NCBI GenBank assembly: GCA_905198745.1
Contig: CAJKDU010000003.1
Coordinates: 22,630-86,629, forward strand
Direction: 5' to 3'
Length of the DNA stretch: 64,000 bases
Source: an uncultured Prevotella sp.
Lineage (GTDB): Bacteria; Bacteroidota; Bacteroidia; Bacteroidales; Bacteroidaceae
How positions within the stretch are numbered: the first letter of the stretch is position 1; the number at the start of each line of letters is the position of its first letter. The translations under genes were made by a program, and so were the position numbers. The notes under the pieces are model-generated. The model did not search any database and was not told where the DNA came from. It was given only the letters and a program-made list of their open reading frames with translations. This document shows positions 31,646 to 40,268 of the stretch, piece after piece.

Positions 31646-32752
31646 CTAACTGTTCTTCACCTGCACTATTTTTGTCTTGGGCTTTTCCTTGTTGCGGCGG
31701 TTCACCACGGTCACCACGGCTTGTGCCAACGAGAGGAAAGCCTGTCCGGTGATGGAGTCTGTGTTGAGCGCTGCTGGTTTACCGTCGTCACCGCTTGAGC
31801 AAATGCCCTGCACGAGCGGAATCTGTGCAAGGAGCGGCACGCTCATCTCTTCGGCCAGGCGCTTGCAGCCTTCCTTGCCGAAGATGTAGTAGCGCTCGTC
31901 TGGATGGTCGGCAGGAGTGAACCATGCCATGTTTTCCACCAGTCCGAGGATAGGCACGTTTACCTTGTCGTTCATATACATGTCGATACCCTTGCGTGCA
32001 TCGGCGAGCGCTACATTCTGCGGTGTGCTCACGATGACCGACCCGGTGATGGACAGGGTCTGGAGCAAGGTGAGGTGGATATCACTTGTGCCGGGAGGCG
32101 TGTCGAGGATAAAGTAGTCAAGGTCGCCCCAATCGGCATCGGCGATGAGCTGTTTCAAGGCATTCGATGCCATGCCGCCACGCCACAGGGTAGCGGTGTC
32201 GGGGTTGACGAAGAAGCCGATGCTCAGGAGCTTCACGCCATATTTCTCGATAGGCTCTATCAGGTCGCGTCCGTCTTTGTGCACGGCACAGGGACGAGCC
32301 TTTTCCTCGTCAAACATCTTGGGCATGGAGGGACCGAATATGTCGGCGTCGAGCAGTCCCACCTTGTAGCCCAACTTGGCAAGTGCGATGGCAAGGTTGG
32401 CCGACACGGTGCTCTTGCCCACGCCGCCCTTGCCGGAACTCACGGCAATGACGTTCTTTACCTCGGGCAGCAGTTTGCCCACCTCAGGGCGTGGCTTCGA
32501 CTTGAATTCAGTCTTTATGGTCACGTTCACTTCCGGGCTGATATAGAAATGTATGGCAGCCTCGGCAGCCTTGAGGGTAGACTTCATGAAGGGGTCTGTG
32601 TCGCGAGGGAAGATGAGCGTCACCTGCACGTTCATCCCGTTAATGTGGATGTCGTCCATGACCACCATCTCGCTTTCCACCAGATTCTTCTTCGTTCCGG
32701 CATAGATGACCGTAGCCAGTGCGTCGGTAATGAGTTTTGGATATAGTGTCAT
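31646..32752 (-). CDS. Mrp/ApbC-type iron-sulfur carrier ATPase
   Basis: P-loop ATPase that carries and transfers Fe-S clusters. The ATG at 32752 gives 368 residues; a longer frame would begin upstream of the promoter element. An N-terminal MIP18/DUF59 domain (about 1-85) is followed by the deviant Walker A SSGKGGVGKSTVSANLA (about 104-120), GLLDADIFGPSMPKM (about 134) and the switch region FILDTPPGTSD (about 213). A short basic tail ends the protein. It is divergent from xseA. Confidence 0.92.
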   Translation of the reverse strand: MTLYPKLITDALATVIYAGTKKNLVESEMVVMDDIHINGMNVQVTLIFPRDTDPFMKSTLKAAEAAIHFYISPEVNVTIKTEFKSKPRPEVGKLLPEVKNVIAVSSGKGGVGKSTVSANLAIALAKLGYKVGLLDADIFGPSMPKMFDEEKARPCAVHKDGRDLIEPIEKYGVKLLSIGFFVNPDTATLWRGGMASNALKQLIADADWGDLDYFILDTPPGTSDIHLTLLQTLSITGSVIVSTPQNVALADARKGIDMYMNDKVNVPILGLVENMAWFTPADHPDERYYIFGKEGCKRLAEEMSVPLLAQIPLVQGICSSGDDGKPAALNTDSITGQAFLSLAQAVVTVVNRRNKEKPKTKIVQVKNS

Positions 32753-32780
32753 ATTTTCTGTTTTTTTTGTTTTGTGCCTG

Positions 32781-32788
32781 CAAAGGTA
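32781..32788 (-). promoter_or_regulatory. -7 element for mrp
   Basis: Minus-strand TACCTTTG, 28 nt before the mrp ATG. No TTG at the ideal -33 distance. Confidence 0.55.
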
Positions 32789-32916
32789 CGCCAAAAGGTT
32801 GAGATGGAGAAATAAAACGCATGTATTCACCTTTGATGTGCCGAAAAAGCCTACTCGCATTTTGGCTTTAGGAGAAATAAGTGGAGTTTTTTGTTCTGTA
32901 TTTCACACAATTGCGC

Positions 32917-32924
32917 TATCTTTG
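32917..32924 (+). promoter_or_regulatory. -7 element directly in front of the xseA ATG
   Basis: TATCTTTG ends 6 nt before the ATG at 32931, with TTG at 32891-32893 (23 nt away, slightly long). If used, the transcript starts at or next to the start codon, so xseA would be leaderless. Confidence 0.55.
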
Positions 32925-32930
32925 TCCCCT

Positions 32931-34235
32931 ATGAACGACAAACACTATTCTCTTCTTCAACTCAACGCCCTGGTCAGGGAAAGCATTGAGGAGGCCATGC
33001 CCGATGAATATTGGGTGGAGGCTGAACTGTCGGAAGTCAGAGAGAGCCGTGGGCACTGCTACATGGAACTCATCGAGAAAAGTTCCTCCAGCACCACGCC
33101 CGTGGCAAAGGCTTCTGCCAAATGCTGGCGCAGCACGTGGATGATGCTTGCGCCTTATTTCGAGCGCATCACAGGTCAGCCACTTCATGCCGGACTCAAG
33201 GTGCTTCTTCGGGTCTACCCGCAGTTTCATGAGAACTATGGTTTCTCGTGGATTGTCTCCGACATCGACCCGCGTTTCACCATGGGAGACATGGCGCGGA
33301 AACGGCAGGAAATCATTCAAAAGCTGAAGGAAGAAGGCGTGTTTGACCTGCAAAAACAACTGGAACTCACGGCTTTTGCCAAACGCATAGCCGTGGTATC
33401 GAGTGCTACGGCTGCCGGTTATGGCGACTTTTGCAACCAACTGGCAGACAATGATTATGGCTTTGTTTTCGCCACGCGCCTGTTTCCCGCCATCATGCAG
33501 GGCGAAGGCATAGAGCGCAGTGTCATTGGGGCATTGGATGCCATCAATGCCGAAGCTGACGATTTCGATGCTGTGGTCATCATCCGCGGTGGAGGAGCCA
33601 CGAGCGACCTGTCCGGTTTTGACACCTTGTCGTTGGCTGAGAACGTGGCCAACTTTCCCCTGCCTGTCATTACAGGCATTGGGCATGACCGCGACGAGAG
33701 TGTGCTCGATATGATTTCCCACACACGTGTGAAGACTCCTACTGCCGCTGCGGCTTTTCTGATTGACAATTTGGCACAGACTTGGGGGCGCATAGTCACC
33801 GCTCGCCAAAAGTTGGGCAGTTGGGCAAAACTCCGTATGGAGGCGGAACGGCTGCGGCTGGCTCCGCTTTCGGGCAGGGTTTCGGCTGCCGCCCGGCTGC
33901 TTCTCTCCACAGAGCAACACCGGTTGATAATGCTTCGCCAACGGCTTGTTCCGTCGGCCGAGCGCTGTTTGATGGAGCATCGGCAGTGCCTCGACATGTT
34001 GGCACAGCGTCTTTCCCCGGCTGCAGACCACCGGCTGCAGGCAGAACGGCAGCGACTGCAGCTGTCGGAACAGCGCTTGAAGTCGGTGGACCCCGAAATC
34101 CTGCTGCGGCGAGGCTACAGCATCACACTCAGAAACGGGAGGATTGTCAAGTCGTGCCAAGAAGTGAAAGAGGGTGACGTGTTGGAGACAAGGCTGAAGG
34201 AAGGTACCATATACAGTGTGGTAGGGAACAGATGA
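32931..34235 (+). CDS. xseA: Exodeoxyribonuclease VII large subunit
   Basis: Catalytic subunit of the ssDNA-degrading exonuclease VII. The ATG at 32931 gives 434 residues; the longer upstream frame would precede the promoter. An N-terminal OB fold (about 18-110, YWVEAELSEVRESRGHCYMEL) is followed by the nuclease core with AVVSSATAAGYGDF (about 156), IIRGGGATSDLSGFDTL (about 219) and GIGHDRDESVLDMISHTR (about 246), a long coiled coil (about 285-380) and the DPEILLRRGYSIT end motif. No xseB-like small ORF follows within the 49-nt gap to the next gene. Confidence 0.94.
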   Translation: MNDKHYSLLQLNALVRESIEEAMPDEYWVEAELSEVRESRGHCYMELIEKSSSSTTPVAKASAKCWRSTWMMLAPYFERITGQPLHAGLKVLLRVYPQFHENYGFSWIVSDIDPRFTMGDMARKRQEIIQKLKEEGVFDLQKQLELTAFAKRIAVVSSATAAGYGDFCNQLADNDYGFVFATRLFPAIMQGEGIERSVIGALDAINAEADDFDAVVIIRGGGATSDLSGFDTLSLAENVANFPLPVITGIGHDRDESVLDMISHTRVKTPTAAAAFLIDNLAQTWGRIVTARQKLGSWAKLRMEAERLRLAPLSGRVSAAARLLLSTEQHRLIMLRQRLVPSAERCLMEHRQCLDMLAQRLSPAADHRLQAERQRLQLSEQRLKSVDPEILLRRGYSITLRNGRIVKSCQEVKEGDVLETRLKEGTIYSVVGNR

Positions 34236-34284
34236 TGCCAACCACACACAATCTTTTATACTCCTTTTTAAATGATTGACAGGA

Positions 34285-35217
34285 ATGATTAACCTCATAC
34301 TTTCCATCTTTTTCACTCTGCTCGAGTTCAATTGCGAGAATCTCTTCGACTGTCAGCACGACGAAGGACACCAAGACTATGAGTATTTGGCTGACGGAGT
34401 AAGGCATTGGACCCGACACAAGTATTGGAAGAAACTTGATGATGTCTCGCGGGTGATAGTGTCTTCGGCGGAAGCCAGCGGAAGACTGCCCGACTTGGTG
34501 GCACTTTGCGAGGTGGAGAATGACAGTGTGATGGAATGTCTGTCTCGGCGTTCATTGCTGCATGGTGCAGGCTACCAATATCTGATGACTACTTCTCGTG
34601 ACGTGCGAGGCATTGACGTGGCGTTGCTCTATCAGCCGGTTAGTTTCCTGCCTGTCCGTCATTATTCCATGAGGGTTGACTTGGGGAAGGGCACCCGTCC
34701 CACACGTGACATTCTTTATGTGGCTGGGCGAATGGTTACAGGCGATACGCTTCATGTGTTTGTGGTGCATGCTCCAAGCCGGTTGGGCGGTGCGAAAGCA
34801 TCGGCTTCCAACCGTATGAAAGTGGCGGAACGTTTGGTTCAGGCTGCCGATTCCATACGTTTGCTTTCTCCTCTTGCGCACATCGTCGTTGCGGGCGATT
34901 TCAATGATGAGGCGGCAGACGAGTCCATAGTGTATTTGGGCATGCATGGACTGAAAGACGTGGCGCCTTTGACAGACAAGTCGGCAGAGGCGCAGGGAAG
35001 CTACAGATACAAGGGACATTGGCAGACCATTGACCATGTGCTGGTGAGTGAACGTATGGAAACGAACGTGATAGGCTGTCGTATTCACGCCCTTCCCTAT
35101 ATGCTTGAACCCGACCCTACTTATGGTGGAGTCCGTCCTAAACGAACTTATTGGGGCGGAAGGTATCTGGGAGGTTGCAGTGACCACTTGCCTCTCTTGT
35201 TGCAAATGAAATTCTGA
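34285..35217 (+). CDS. Endonuclease/exonuclease/phosphatase (DNase I fold) family protein
   Basis: Protein of 310 residues from the ATG at 34285. The hydrophobic N-terminus (MINLILSIFFTLLEFN) may be a signal or anchor. The fold's motifs appear in order: EFNCENLFD (about 14), CEVEND with catalytic Glu (about 77), HAPSRLGGAKAS (about 161), AGDFNDEAAD (about 206), TIDHVLVS (about 250) and the C-terminal SDHLPLLLQM (about 300). It is a metal-dependent phosphodiesterase or nuclease; substrate and location are uncertain. It is convergent with aroB across a shared terminator. Confidence 0.85.
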   Translation: MINLILSIFFTLLEFNCENLFDCQHDEGHQDYEYLADGVRHWTRHKYWKKLDDVSRVIVSSAEASGRLPDLVALCEVENDSVMECLSRRSLLHGAGYQYLMTTSRDVRGIDVALLYQPVSFLPVRHYSMRVDLGKGTRPTRDILYVAGRMVTGDTLHVFVVHAPSRLGGAKASASNRMKVAERLVQAADSIRLLSPLAHIVVAGDFNDEAADESIVYLGMHGLKDVAPLTDKSAEAQGSYRYKGHWQTIDHVLVSERMETNVIGCRIHALPYMLEPDPTYGGVRPKRTYWGGRYLGGCSDHLPLLLQMKF

Positions 35218-35253
35218 CAATCTGTTTTCGTGGTAGCAACCACCTGCTATGAC

Positions 35254-35307
35254 AAAATCCGGGCAAGACTCGTATACCAATAGGAATACAAGCCTTGCCC
35301 GGATTTT
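35254..35307. terminator. Bidirectional terminator between the DNase I-fold gene and aroB
   Basis: A perfect 14-bp stem AAAATCCGGGCAAG (35254-35267) with CTTGCCCGGATTTT (35294-35307) and a 26-nt loop. It gives four Us on either strand and lies between convergent genes. Confidence 0.8.
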
Positions 35308-35325
35308 GCCGTGTGGGGTGAACGG

Positions 35326-36375
35326 TTACATGCCTTCCCGATAGAAATCGAGCGCCTCGCATATTTCTTCGTCGGTGGCTGTCTGGTTGATGATGATGTC
35401 TCCAATGCCGCCGAGCAGTGTGAAGTTGATGATGCCTGCCGTGTTTTTCTTGTCGTGGCGCATCAGTTCGAGTAGGGCAGGATAGTCATCGCAAGTGATG
35501 GGCAACTGGCCGTAATGCTCCTTGATATAGTTCACGGTCTGCCGCATCTTGTCAGTGGGGAAGCCTGTCTTCTTGGCGCAGAGATAGAGCTCTGCCACCA
35601 TGCCGTATGCCACGGCATAGCCATGCAGAATGGGATGGCTGGTGTGGAGTGCCCAGGCTTCGAAGGCATGGCCGATGGTGTGTCCCAGGTTGAGAGCCTT
35701 GCGGATGCCTTTTTCATGCGGATCTTCCTCCACGATGTGCTCTTTCACTTTTACACTTTGTTCCACCATGCGCAACAACTGTGTGAGGTCAGGGCGTTCC
35801 AAGTCGAAACTGACGTGCTCTGCCCACATGGATTCGTTGCTTATCAGACTGTGCTTGAGCATTTCCGCATAGCCCGAAACGATGTTGTCGTGGTCGAGGG
35901 TGCGAAGAAATTCTGTGTCAAGGAGTACAAAGCGTGCATCGTTGAACACTCCGATTTCGTTTTTCAGTCCATTGAAATTGATGCCAGTCTTTCCGCCTAC
36001 TGAAGCGTCGACCATGGCCAATAGTGTGGTGGGAATGTTGATGAAGTTAATGCCTCGCTTGAAGGTAGAGGCCGCGAAGCCTCCCAAGTCAGTAACCATG
36101 CCGCCTCCCAGGTTGATGAGGCACGAGTGGCGTGTGCCGCCTTGGCCGAGTTCGGTCCACACATGTGCAAGAGCATCTAGATTCTTGTGCTGGTCGGTAG
36201 ACCCGATTGTGATGACTTTTACATCCTTCAGGCAGCGGAAACCTGCAATCACTGGCAGGCATTTCTCATGCGTAGTCTCATCTGTGAGAATGAAGAGCTT
36301 GTCGTGTTCGCACTCACTGAGCGCCAATGCCATCTCATTTTCCAAATGGCGCGATATGATTACTTTCTGCTTCAT
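35326..36375 (-). CDS. aroB: 3-Dehydroquinate synthase
   Basis: Second step of the shikimate pathway. The ATG at 36375 (MKQKVIISRHLE) gives 349 residues; an alternative ATG lies 9 nt upstream. NAD-binding motifs are INLGGGMVTDLGGFAASTFKRG (core GGGMVTDLGGFAAST, about 87) and PTTLLAMVDASVGGKTGIN (about 113). Metal-binding residues lie in YAEMLKHSLI (Glu about 171) and NLGHTIGHAFE (His about 229). It is a lone gene, divergent from the large outer-membrane protein gene. Confidence 0.95.
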   Translation of the reverse strand: MKQKVIISRHLENEMALALSECEHDKLFILTDETTHEKCLPVIAGFRCLKDVKVITIGSTDQHKNLDALAHVWTELGQGGTRHSCLINLGGGMVTDLGGFAASTFKRGINFINIPTTLLAMVDASVGGKTGINFNGLKNEIGVFNDARFVLLDTEFLRTLDHDNIVSGYAEMLKHSLISNESMWAEHVSFDLERPDLTQLLRMVEQSVKVKEHIVEEDPHEKGIRKALNLGHTIGHAFEAWALHTSHPILHGYAVAYGMVAELYLCAKKTGFPTDKMRQTVNYIKEHYGQLPITCDDYPALLELMRHDKKNTAGIINFTLLGGIGDIIINQTATDEEICEALDFYREGM

Positions 36376-36404
36376 AACATACATCCTTCTATAAATACTT
36401 GGCG

Positions 36405-36412
36405 CAAAGGTA
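36405..36412 (-). promoter_or_regulatory. -7 element for aroB
   Basis: Minus-strand TACCTTTG, 29 nt before the ATG. A second TAnnTTTG-type motif (TACTTTTG) lies at 36446-36453 on the same strand. Neither has a TTG at the ideal spacing (the first has one after 24 nt). Confidence 0.5.
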
Positions 36413-36650
36413 AGCCAAATCAGAGAAAAATGGGCGCAAACCATGCAAAAGTATGTTAAACCTAACGTGGGGCTTGCCTTGAACTAAGGGCAAAATGGGG
36501 AGAAAAGAGGCGAAACATCAAGAAAAAGAGCCTGTTGGGCGGGAAAAACACAGGATGAGGCGTTTCTTTGAAAGAGTTAAACCTTTTGCCCTGACCCTCG
36601 TCAAAGAAAACGTAAACAAAAAAATTGCAAACAGAAAAGAACAAGCAGAG

Positions 36651-39575
36651 ATGAAAAAGATTATTTCGCTCTTGATGCTGTTGCTCCTCACGACGGTGAC
36701 TGCAATGGCACAAGCAAGACTCATCGGAGGTACGGTGCGCGACGGGCAGTCCCGAGAGGCGCTTTCGTTGGTTACCGTTCAGTTGCTCAAGACTGACAGC
36801 ACCTATGTGAAAGGGGCTACGACCGATGACAACGGGCGTTTCACCCTCAAGGCTCCCTCCGACGGAACCTACATTGTCAAGATGACGAGTGTGGGCTACA
36901 AGCCCTTTACCAAGCGTGTCACCGTGAGTGCGCAGAAGAATGTGGACCTGGGACACGTCACTCTTACCGAGAGTGCCATCATGCTCAAGGGTGCTACCAT
37001 TGACGGTCATGCTGCCAAAGTGGTGGTCAAGGGCGATACCTTCCAATATAATGCCTCGGCTTATCGTGTGCCGGAAGGGTCTGCCATTGAAGAACTTGTC
37101 AAGCGCCTGCCCGGTGCTACAGTGGGAGATGACGGCAAAATTACCATCAACGGCAAGCAGGTGAAGAAGATTCTTGTGGATGGCAAGGAATTCATGACCG
37201 GCGATACTCAGACAGCCATGAAGAACCTGCCCACCTCTATTATAGAAAAGGTGAAGGCTTACGACCAGAAGAGCGACTTGTCGCGTATCACCGGCATTGA
37301 CGATGGAGAGGAAGAGACCGTGCTCGACTTCGGCGTGAAGAAAGGAATGAACAAAGGATTCTTGTCGAATGTTGACCTGGGTATTGGTTCGCACAACCGT
37401 TATGCGGAGAGACTGATGGGCGGCTATTTCACGGACAAGGTGAAAACCATGATATTCGGCAATGCCAACAACACCAATGACTCTGGTTTTCCCGGAGGAG
37501 GCGGTGGCAGATGGGGCGGTGGCAAACAGGGACTCAATGCCTCAAAGATGCTGGGTGCCAACCTCAACTATGACGACGGAAAGAAACTGCAGCTTGACGG
37601 CTCGGTGCGTTGGAACCATAGCAATGGCGATAACCATAGTGTGACGTCGTCAGAAAACTTCGTGAGTCAGAAAGGGTCGTTCTCCAACAGCGTGAGCCAG
37701 CGCTATTCGCGTGGCAACAATTGGAATGCCAATTTCCGATTGGAGTGGAAGCCCGACTCAATGACCAACATCATGTTTCGTCCTTCGTTCTCGTCCTCCA
37801 CAAGCGACGGCAACAGCGCAAGCCAGTCGGCTTCATTCAATGAAGACCCCTATGGCTATGTCACGGATCCTCTTTCGGACGAAGGCATAGCCTCGCTGGC
37901 GGAAAAAGAACTTGTGGTCAACCGCAACAAGAACCGTAGTGTGAGCTATAGCGACTCAAAGAATGCGAAAGCCATGGTGCAGGTGAACCGCAAACTCAAT
38001 TCGAAGGGCAGAAACGTGACCTTGCGAGGTGAGGTGGGCTATAACGATTCAGATTCAAAGAGTCTCTCCATGCAAGACGTGCATCTGTATCAGGTGAAGT
38101 CTCTGCTCAACCCTGAGGCAGACTCTACCTACCAGACCAACCGTTATAACCTGACTCCGACCAAGAAGTGGAATTATAACTTGCGTGCCACTTACAGCGA
38201 ACCGATTGCCAAGGGACTCTTCTTGCAGTTCAGTTATCAATATCAGTATAGCCACAGCAAGAGTGACCGCTCTACTTTCGACTTCAAGAATATAGGTGAC
38301 CAGTTCTGGGGCATTAATTCTCTCTACAGAAATTGGGACAGCTATTTGGCTTTCCTCGGCGACACACCGCTTGCGAGTTTCAAAGACAATGCTCTGAGTC
38401 GCTACTCGGAATACAACACTTATACTCATCAGGGGGATATTACTTTGCGTCTTATTCGGCCGAAGTATCAACTCAATGTGGGTGCCATGATTCAGCCGCA
38501 GAAGACAAAGTTCGTGCAGGACTATCAGAACAAATACGTGGATACTACACGCACGGTGACCAACTTCTCGCCAACGCTCGACTTCCGTTACCGGTTCAAC
38601 AAGATGAGCGACTTGCGTCTTAACTACCGAGGTACTACTTCGCAACCGTCAATGACCGATTTGCTTGACATCACGGACGACTCGGATCCTCTGAACATTT
38701 CAAAGGGTAATCCTGGACTGAAACCTTCGTTTACCAATAGTCTGCGCGGCTCCTACAACACCTTCCGCCAGAGTTATCAGCAGGCAATCATGGCCTACGT
38801 GAACTATAGCAATACTCGCAACAGTATCAGCAGCAAGGTGACCTACGACGACAAGACTGGTGGACGAACCACGCGTCCCGAAAACATTAATGGCAATTGG
38901 AATGTGGATGGCGGCTTGATGTTTAACACTGCCATCGATTCAGCGGGCTATTTCAATGTGAATACCTTTACCCAGGTTAGCTATCAGAACCAGGTGGGCT
39001 ATCTTTCTTTGAGTGGCACAGATTCGCAGAAGAACACCACGCGTACCACGTCTTTAAGTGAACGACTGGCTGCCAGCTACCGCAACTCTTGGTTTGAGTT
39101 TGAACTCAATGGTCAACTTAAGTTCAACCATACCCGGAACCTGCTTCAGGCTCAGAATAACCTGGACACCTGGAACTTCAACTATGGAGCCAACATTGGC
39201 TTTACCTTGCCGTGGGGTACAGGGCTGAACATCGATATCCATGAGAACAGTCGCCGAGGCTACAATGACAAGTCGATGAATACCAACGAACTCATCTGGA
39301 ACGCGCAGCTCAGTCAGAGTTTCTTGAAGGATCGTACTCTCTCAGTGATGCTTCAGTTCTATGACATCTTGCACAACCAAAGCAACTTCTCACGCAGCAT
39401 CACAGCCATGTCGCGTACTGATGTACAATACAACAGCATTAACTCTTATGTCATGTTGCACGTCAACTACCGCTTTAATGCTTTTGGCGGAAAGGCTGGA
39501 CGACAGGAAAGAGAAAGAGGACGCAATCGTGACCGTCAGTGGGGCGGACGCCGAGGTGGCGGCTTCCGTATGTAA
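36651..39575 (+). CDS. TonB-receptor-like outer-membrane beta-barrel protein
   Basis: Large outer-membrane protein, 974 residues from the ATG at 36651, with a signal peptide ending MAQA. An N-terminal carboxypeptidase-regulatory-like beta-sandwich (about 22-105) is followed by a plug-like segment (KGDTFQYNASAYRVPEGSA, ITINGKQVKKILVDGKEF) and a strand-rich barrel of the OMP_b-brl type. A Gly-rich loop (GFPGGGGGRWGGG, about 278) and an Arg/Gly-rich tail after the last strand (RNRDRQWGGRRGGGFRM) are notable. No SusD partner is adjacent, so a SusCD-type glycan uptake role is not supported. The 275-nt leader has long inverted repeats (AGGGCAAAA 36487 with TTTTGCCCT 36584). Confidence 0.83.
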   Translation: MKKIISLLMLLLLTTVTAMAQARLIGGTVRDGQSREALSLVTVQLLKTDSTYVKGATTDDNGRFTLKAPSDGTYIVKMTSVGYKPFTKRVTVSAQKNVDLGHVTLTESAIMLKGATIDGHAAKVVVKGDTFQYNASAYRVPEGSAIEELVKRLPGATVGDDGKITINGKQVKKILVDGKEFMTGDTQTAMKNLPTSIIEKVKAYDQKSDLSRITGIDDGEEETVLDFGVKKGMNKGFLSNVDLGIGSHNRYAERLMGGYFTDKVKTMIFGNANNTNDSGFPGGGGGRWGGGKQGLNASKMLGANLNYDDGKKLQLDGSVRWNHSNGDNHSVTSSENFVSQKGSFSNSVSQRYSRGNNWNANFRLEWKPDSMTNIMFRPSFSSSTSDGNSASQSASFNEDPYGYVTDPLSDEGIASLAEKELVVNRNKNRSVSYSDSKNAKAMVQVNRKLNSKGRNVTLRGEVGYNDSDSKSLSMQDVHLYQVKSLLNPEADSTYQTNRYNLTPTKKWNYNLRATYSEPIAKGLFLQFSYQYQYSHSKSDRSTFDFKNIGDQFWGINSLYRNWDSYLAFLGDTPLASFKDNALSRYSEYNTYTHQGDITLRLIRPKYQLNVGAMIQPQKTKFVQDYQNKYVDTTRTVTNFSPTLDFRYRFNKMSDLRLNYRGTTSQPSMTDLLDITDDSDPLNISKGNPGLKPSFTNSLRGSYNTFRQSYQQAIMAYVNYSNTRNSISSKVTYDDKTGGRTTRPENINGNWNVDGGLMFNTAIDSAGYFNVNTFTQVSYQNQVGYLSLSGTDSQKNTTRTTSLSERLAASYRNSWFEFELNGQLKFNHTRNLLQAQNNLDTWNFNYGANIGFTLPWGTGLNIDIHENSRRGYNDKSMNTNELIWNAQLSQSFLKDRTLSVMLQFYDILHNQSNFSRSITAMSRTDVQYNSINSYVMLHVNYRFNAFGGKAGRQERERGRNRDRQWGGRRGGGFRM

Positions 39576-39617
39576 GAGAATTTGAAGGGTAAACAATATA
39601 TCTCCCCGTTACGATTT

Positions 39618-39665
39618 AAGCGGACAGACTATACTGCTGCACATGTATGGCCAGTCCGCTTTTTC
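39618..39665 (+). terminator. Rho-independent terminator after the outer-membrane barrel gene
   Basis: AAGCGGAC (39618-39625) pairs with GTCCGCTT (39654-39661), with an inner ATAC/GTAT pairing, and runs into a T tract. It lies 43 nt past the stop codon. Confidence 0.75.
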
Positions 39666-39684
39666 TTTATACCACAAGGAAGGA

Positions 39685-39717
39685 GGGCTCTTCCGGCATT
39701 TGGAAGTGCCCCTTTTT
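39685..39717 (+). terminator. Second terminator-like hairpin after the barrel gene
   Basis: GGGCTCTTCC (39685-39694) pairs with GGAAGTGCCC (39702-39711), one mismatch, 7-nt loop, followed by five Ts (39713-39717). Tandem with the terminator 20 nt upstream. These open the 693-nt gap 39576-40268, which also holds the TGGGCA array, the GTGATAGAT element and the chromate-transporter terminator. Confidence 0.65.
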
Positions 39718-39832
39718 ATCGTTGTACTTGAATGGATGTAAATCACTCCCGAACCGGATATGGTCACTAAACAGACCTGTTGCAGCTTGTTGATGGCAGG
39801 CTAACGAGACGGTAGTGGCTGACTTGGACAAG

Positions 39833-39905
39833 GTCCCACAGCCTGGGCACTCAATGCCACCGCTGTGGGCAATGAGTGCCCAAACAGCAGGATTGTTTTT
39901 GGGCA
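39833..39905 (+). repeat. TGGGCA/TGCCCA half-site array, copy B
   Basis: GTCCCA 39833, TGGGCA 39844, TGCCAC (degenerate) 39855, TGGGCA 39866, TGCCCA 39877, TGGGCA 39900. The offsets -11, 0, 11, 22, 33 and 56 are identical to copy A at 17022-17094. The outer half-sites here also extend to TGGGCACTCA with TGAGTGCCCA, a 10-bp inverted repeat. It lies 31 bp upstream of the GTGATAGAT element; in copy A that distance is 90 bp. Confidence 0.85.
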
Positions 39906-39935
39906 TTCCACTGGAACTTGACAAGTGACGAATCA

Positions 39936-40085
39936 GTGATAGAAGTGAGGGATGATAACCCATCTATCACGCATCTATCACTCTACTTATGTCGCTTACT
40001 GTCAGTCGAATAATGTAAGATATCAAGAAAAGTGATAGATAGTGGCGAGAAAATGAAAAACTTTTCCTGCGCGCGTGCGCGCGTA
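39936..40085 (+). repeat. GTGATAGAT element, copy B
   Basis: GTGATAGAA at 39936, a degenerate GTGAGGGAT at 39945, inverted ATCTATCAC at 39962 and 39973, a 50-nt spacer (39982-40031), GTGATAGAT at 40032, a 27-nt linker (AGTGGCGA and AAAAACTTTTCC), and an 18-nt alternating purine-pyrimidine tract (40068-40085). It sits between the convergent barrel-protein and chromate-transporter genes. The linker is nearly the same as in copy C, whereas the spacer is unrelated to those of A and C. Confidence 0.92.
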
Positions 40086-40205
40086 AGGGCGGTCATCAAA
40101 GAAGGAGTCAAGAGGACAACGTCTGATAATGGCAGGGCCTTCAGTCCGTTGTGTATCAATCCAAACATTGAAATCGCAGACATTACACCAAATCCCGGAT
40201 GTCCC

Positions 40206-40244
40206 AATAAAAAGACGGCACCTTTATAAACAAGATGCCGTCTT
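40206..40244 (-). terminator. Rho-independent terminator of the purL-chromate transporter unit
   Basis: A perfect 9-bp stem AAGACGGCA (40212-40220) with TGCCGTCTT (40236-40244). On the minus strand it is followed by a U-run encoded by the A-run at 40209-40213. It lies 24 nt past the last stop. Confidence 0.82.
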
Positions 40245-40268
40245 ATGACGTTTGCAAAAGTATGGCGC

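Noticed and set aside
36376..36650. A coding N-terminal extension of the large outer-membrane protein
   Set aside because: The frame is open upstream of 36651, but it is rich in Lys/Arg/Glu and would place the signal peptide in the middle. The ATG at 36651 gives a normal signal sequence.
39667..39963. A 98-codon minus-strand reading frame over the second TGGGCA array
   Set aside because: The equivalent minus-strand reading in copy A hits a stop after a few codons, so the conserved part is the motif grid and not a protein.
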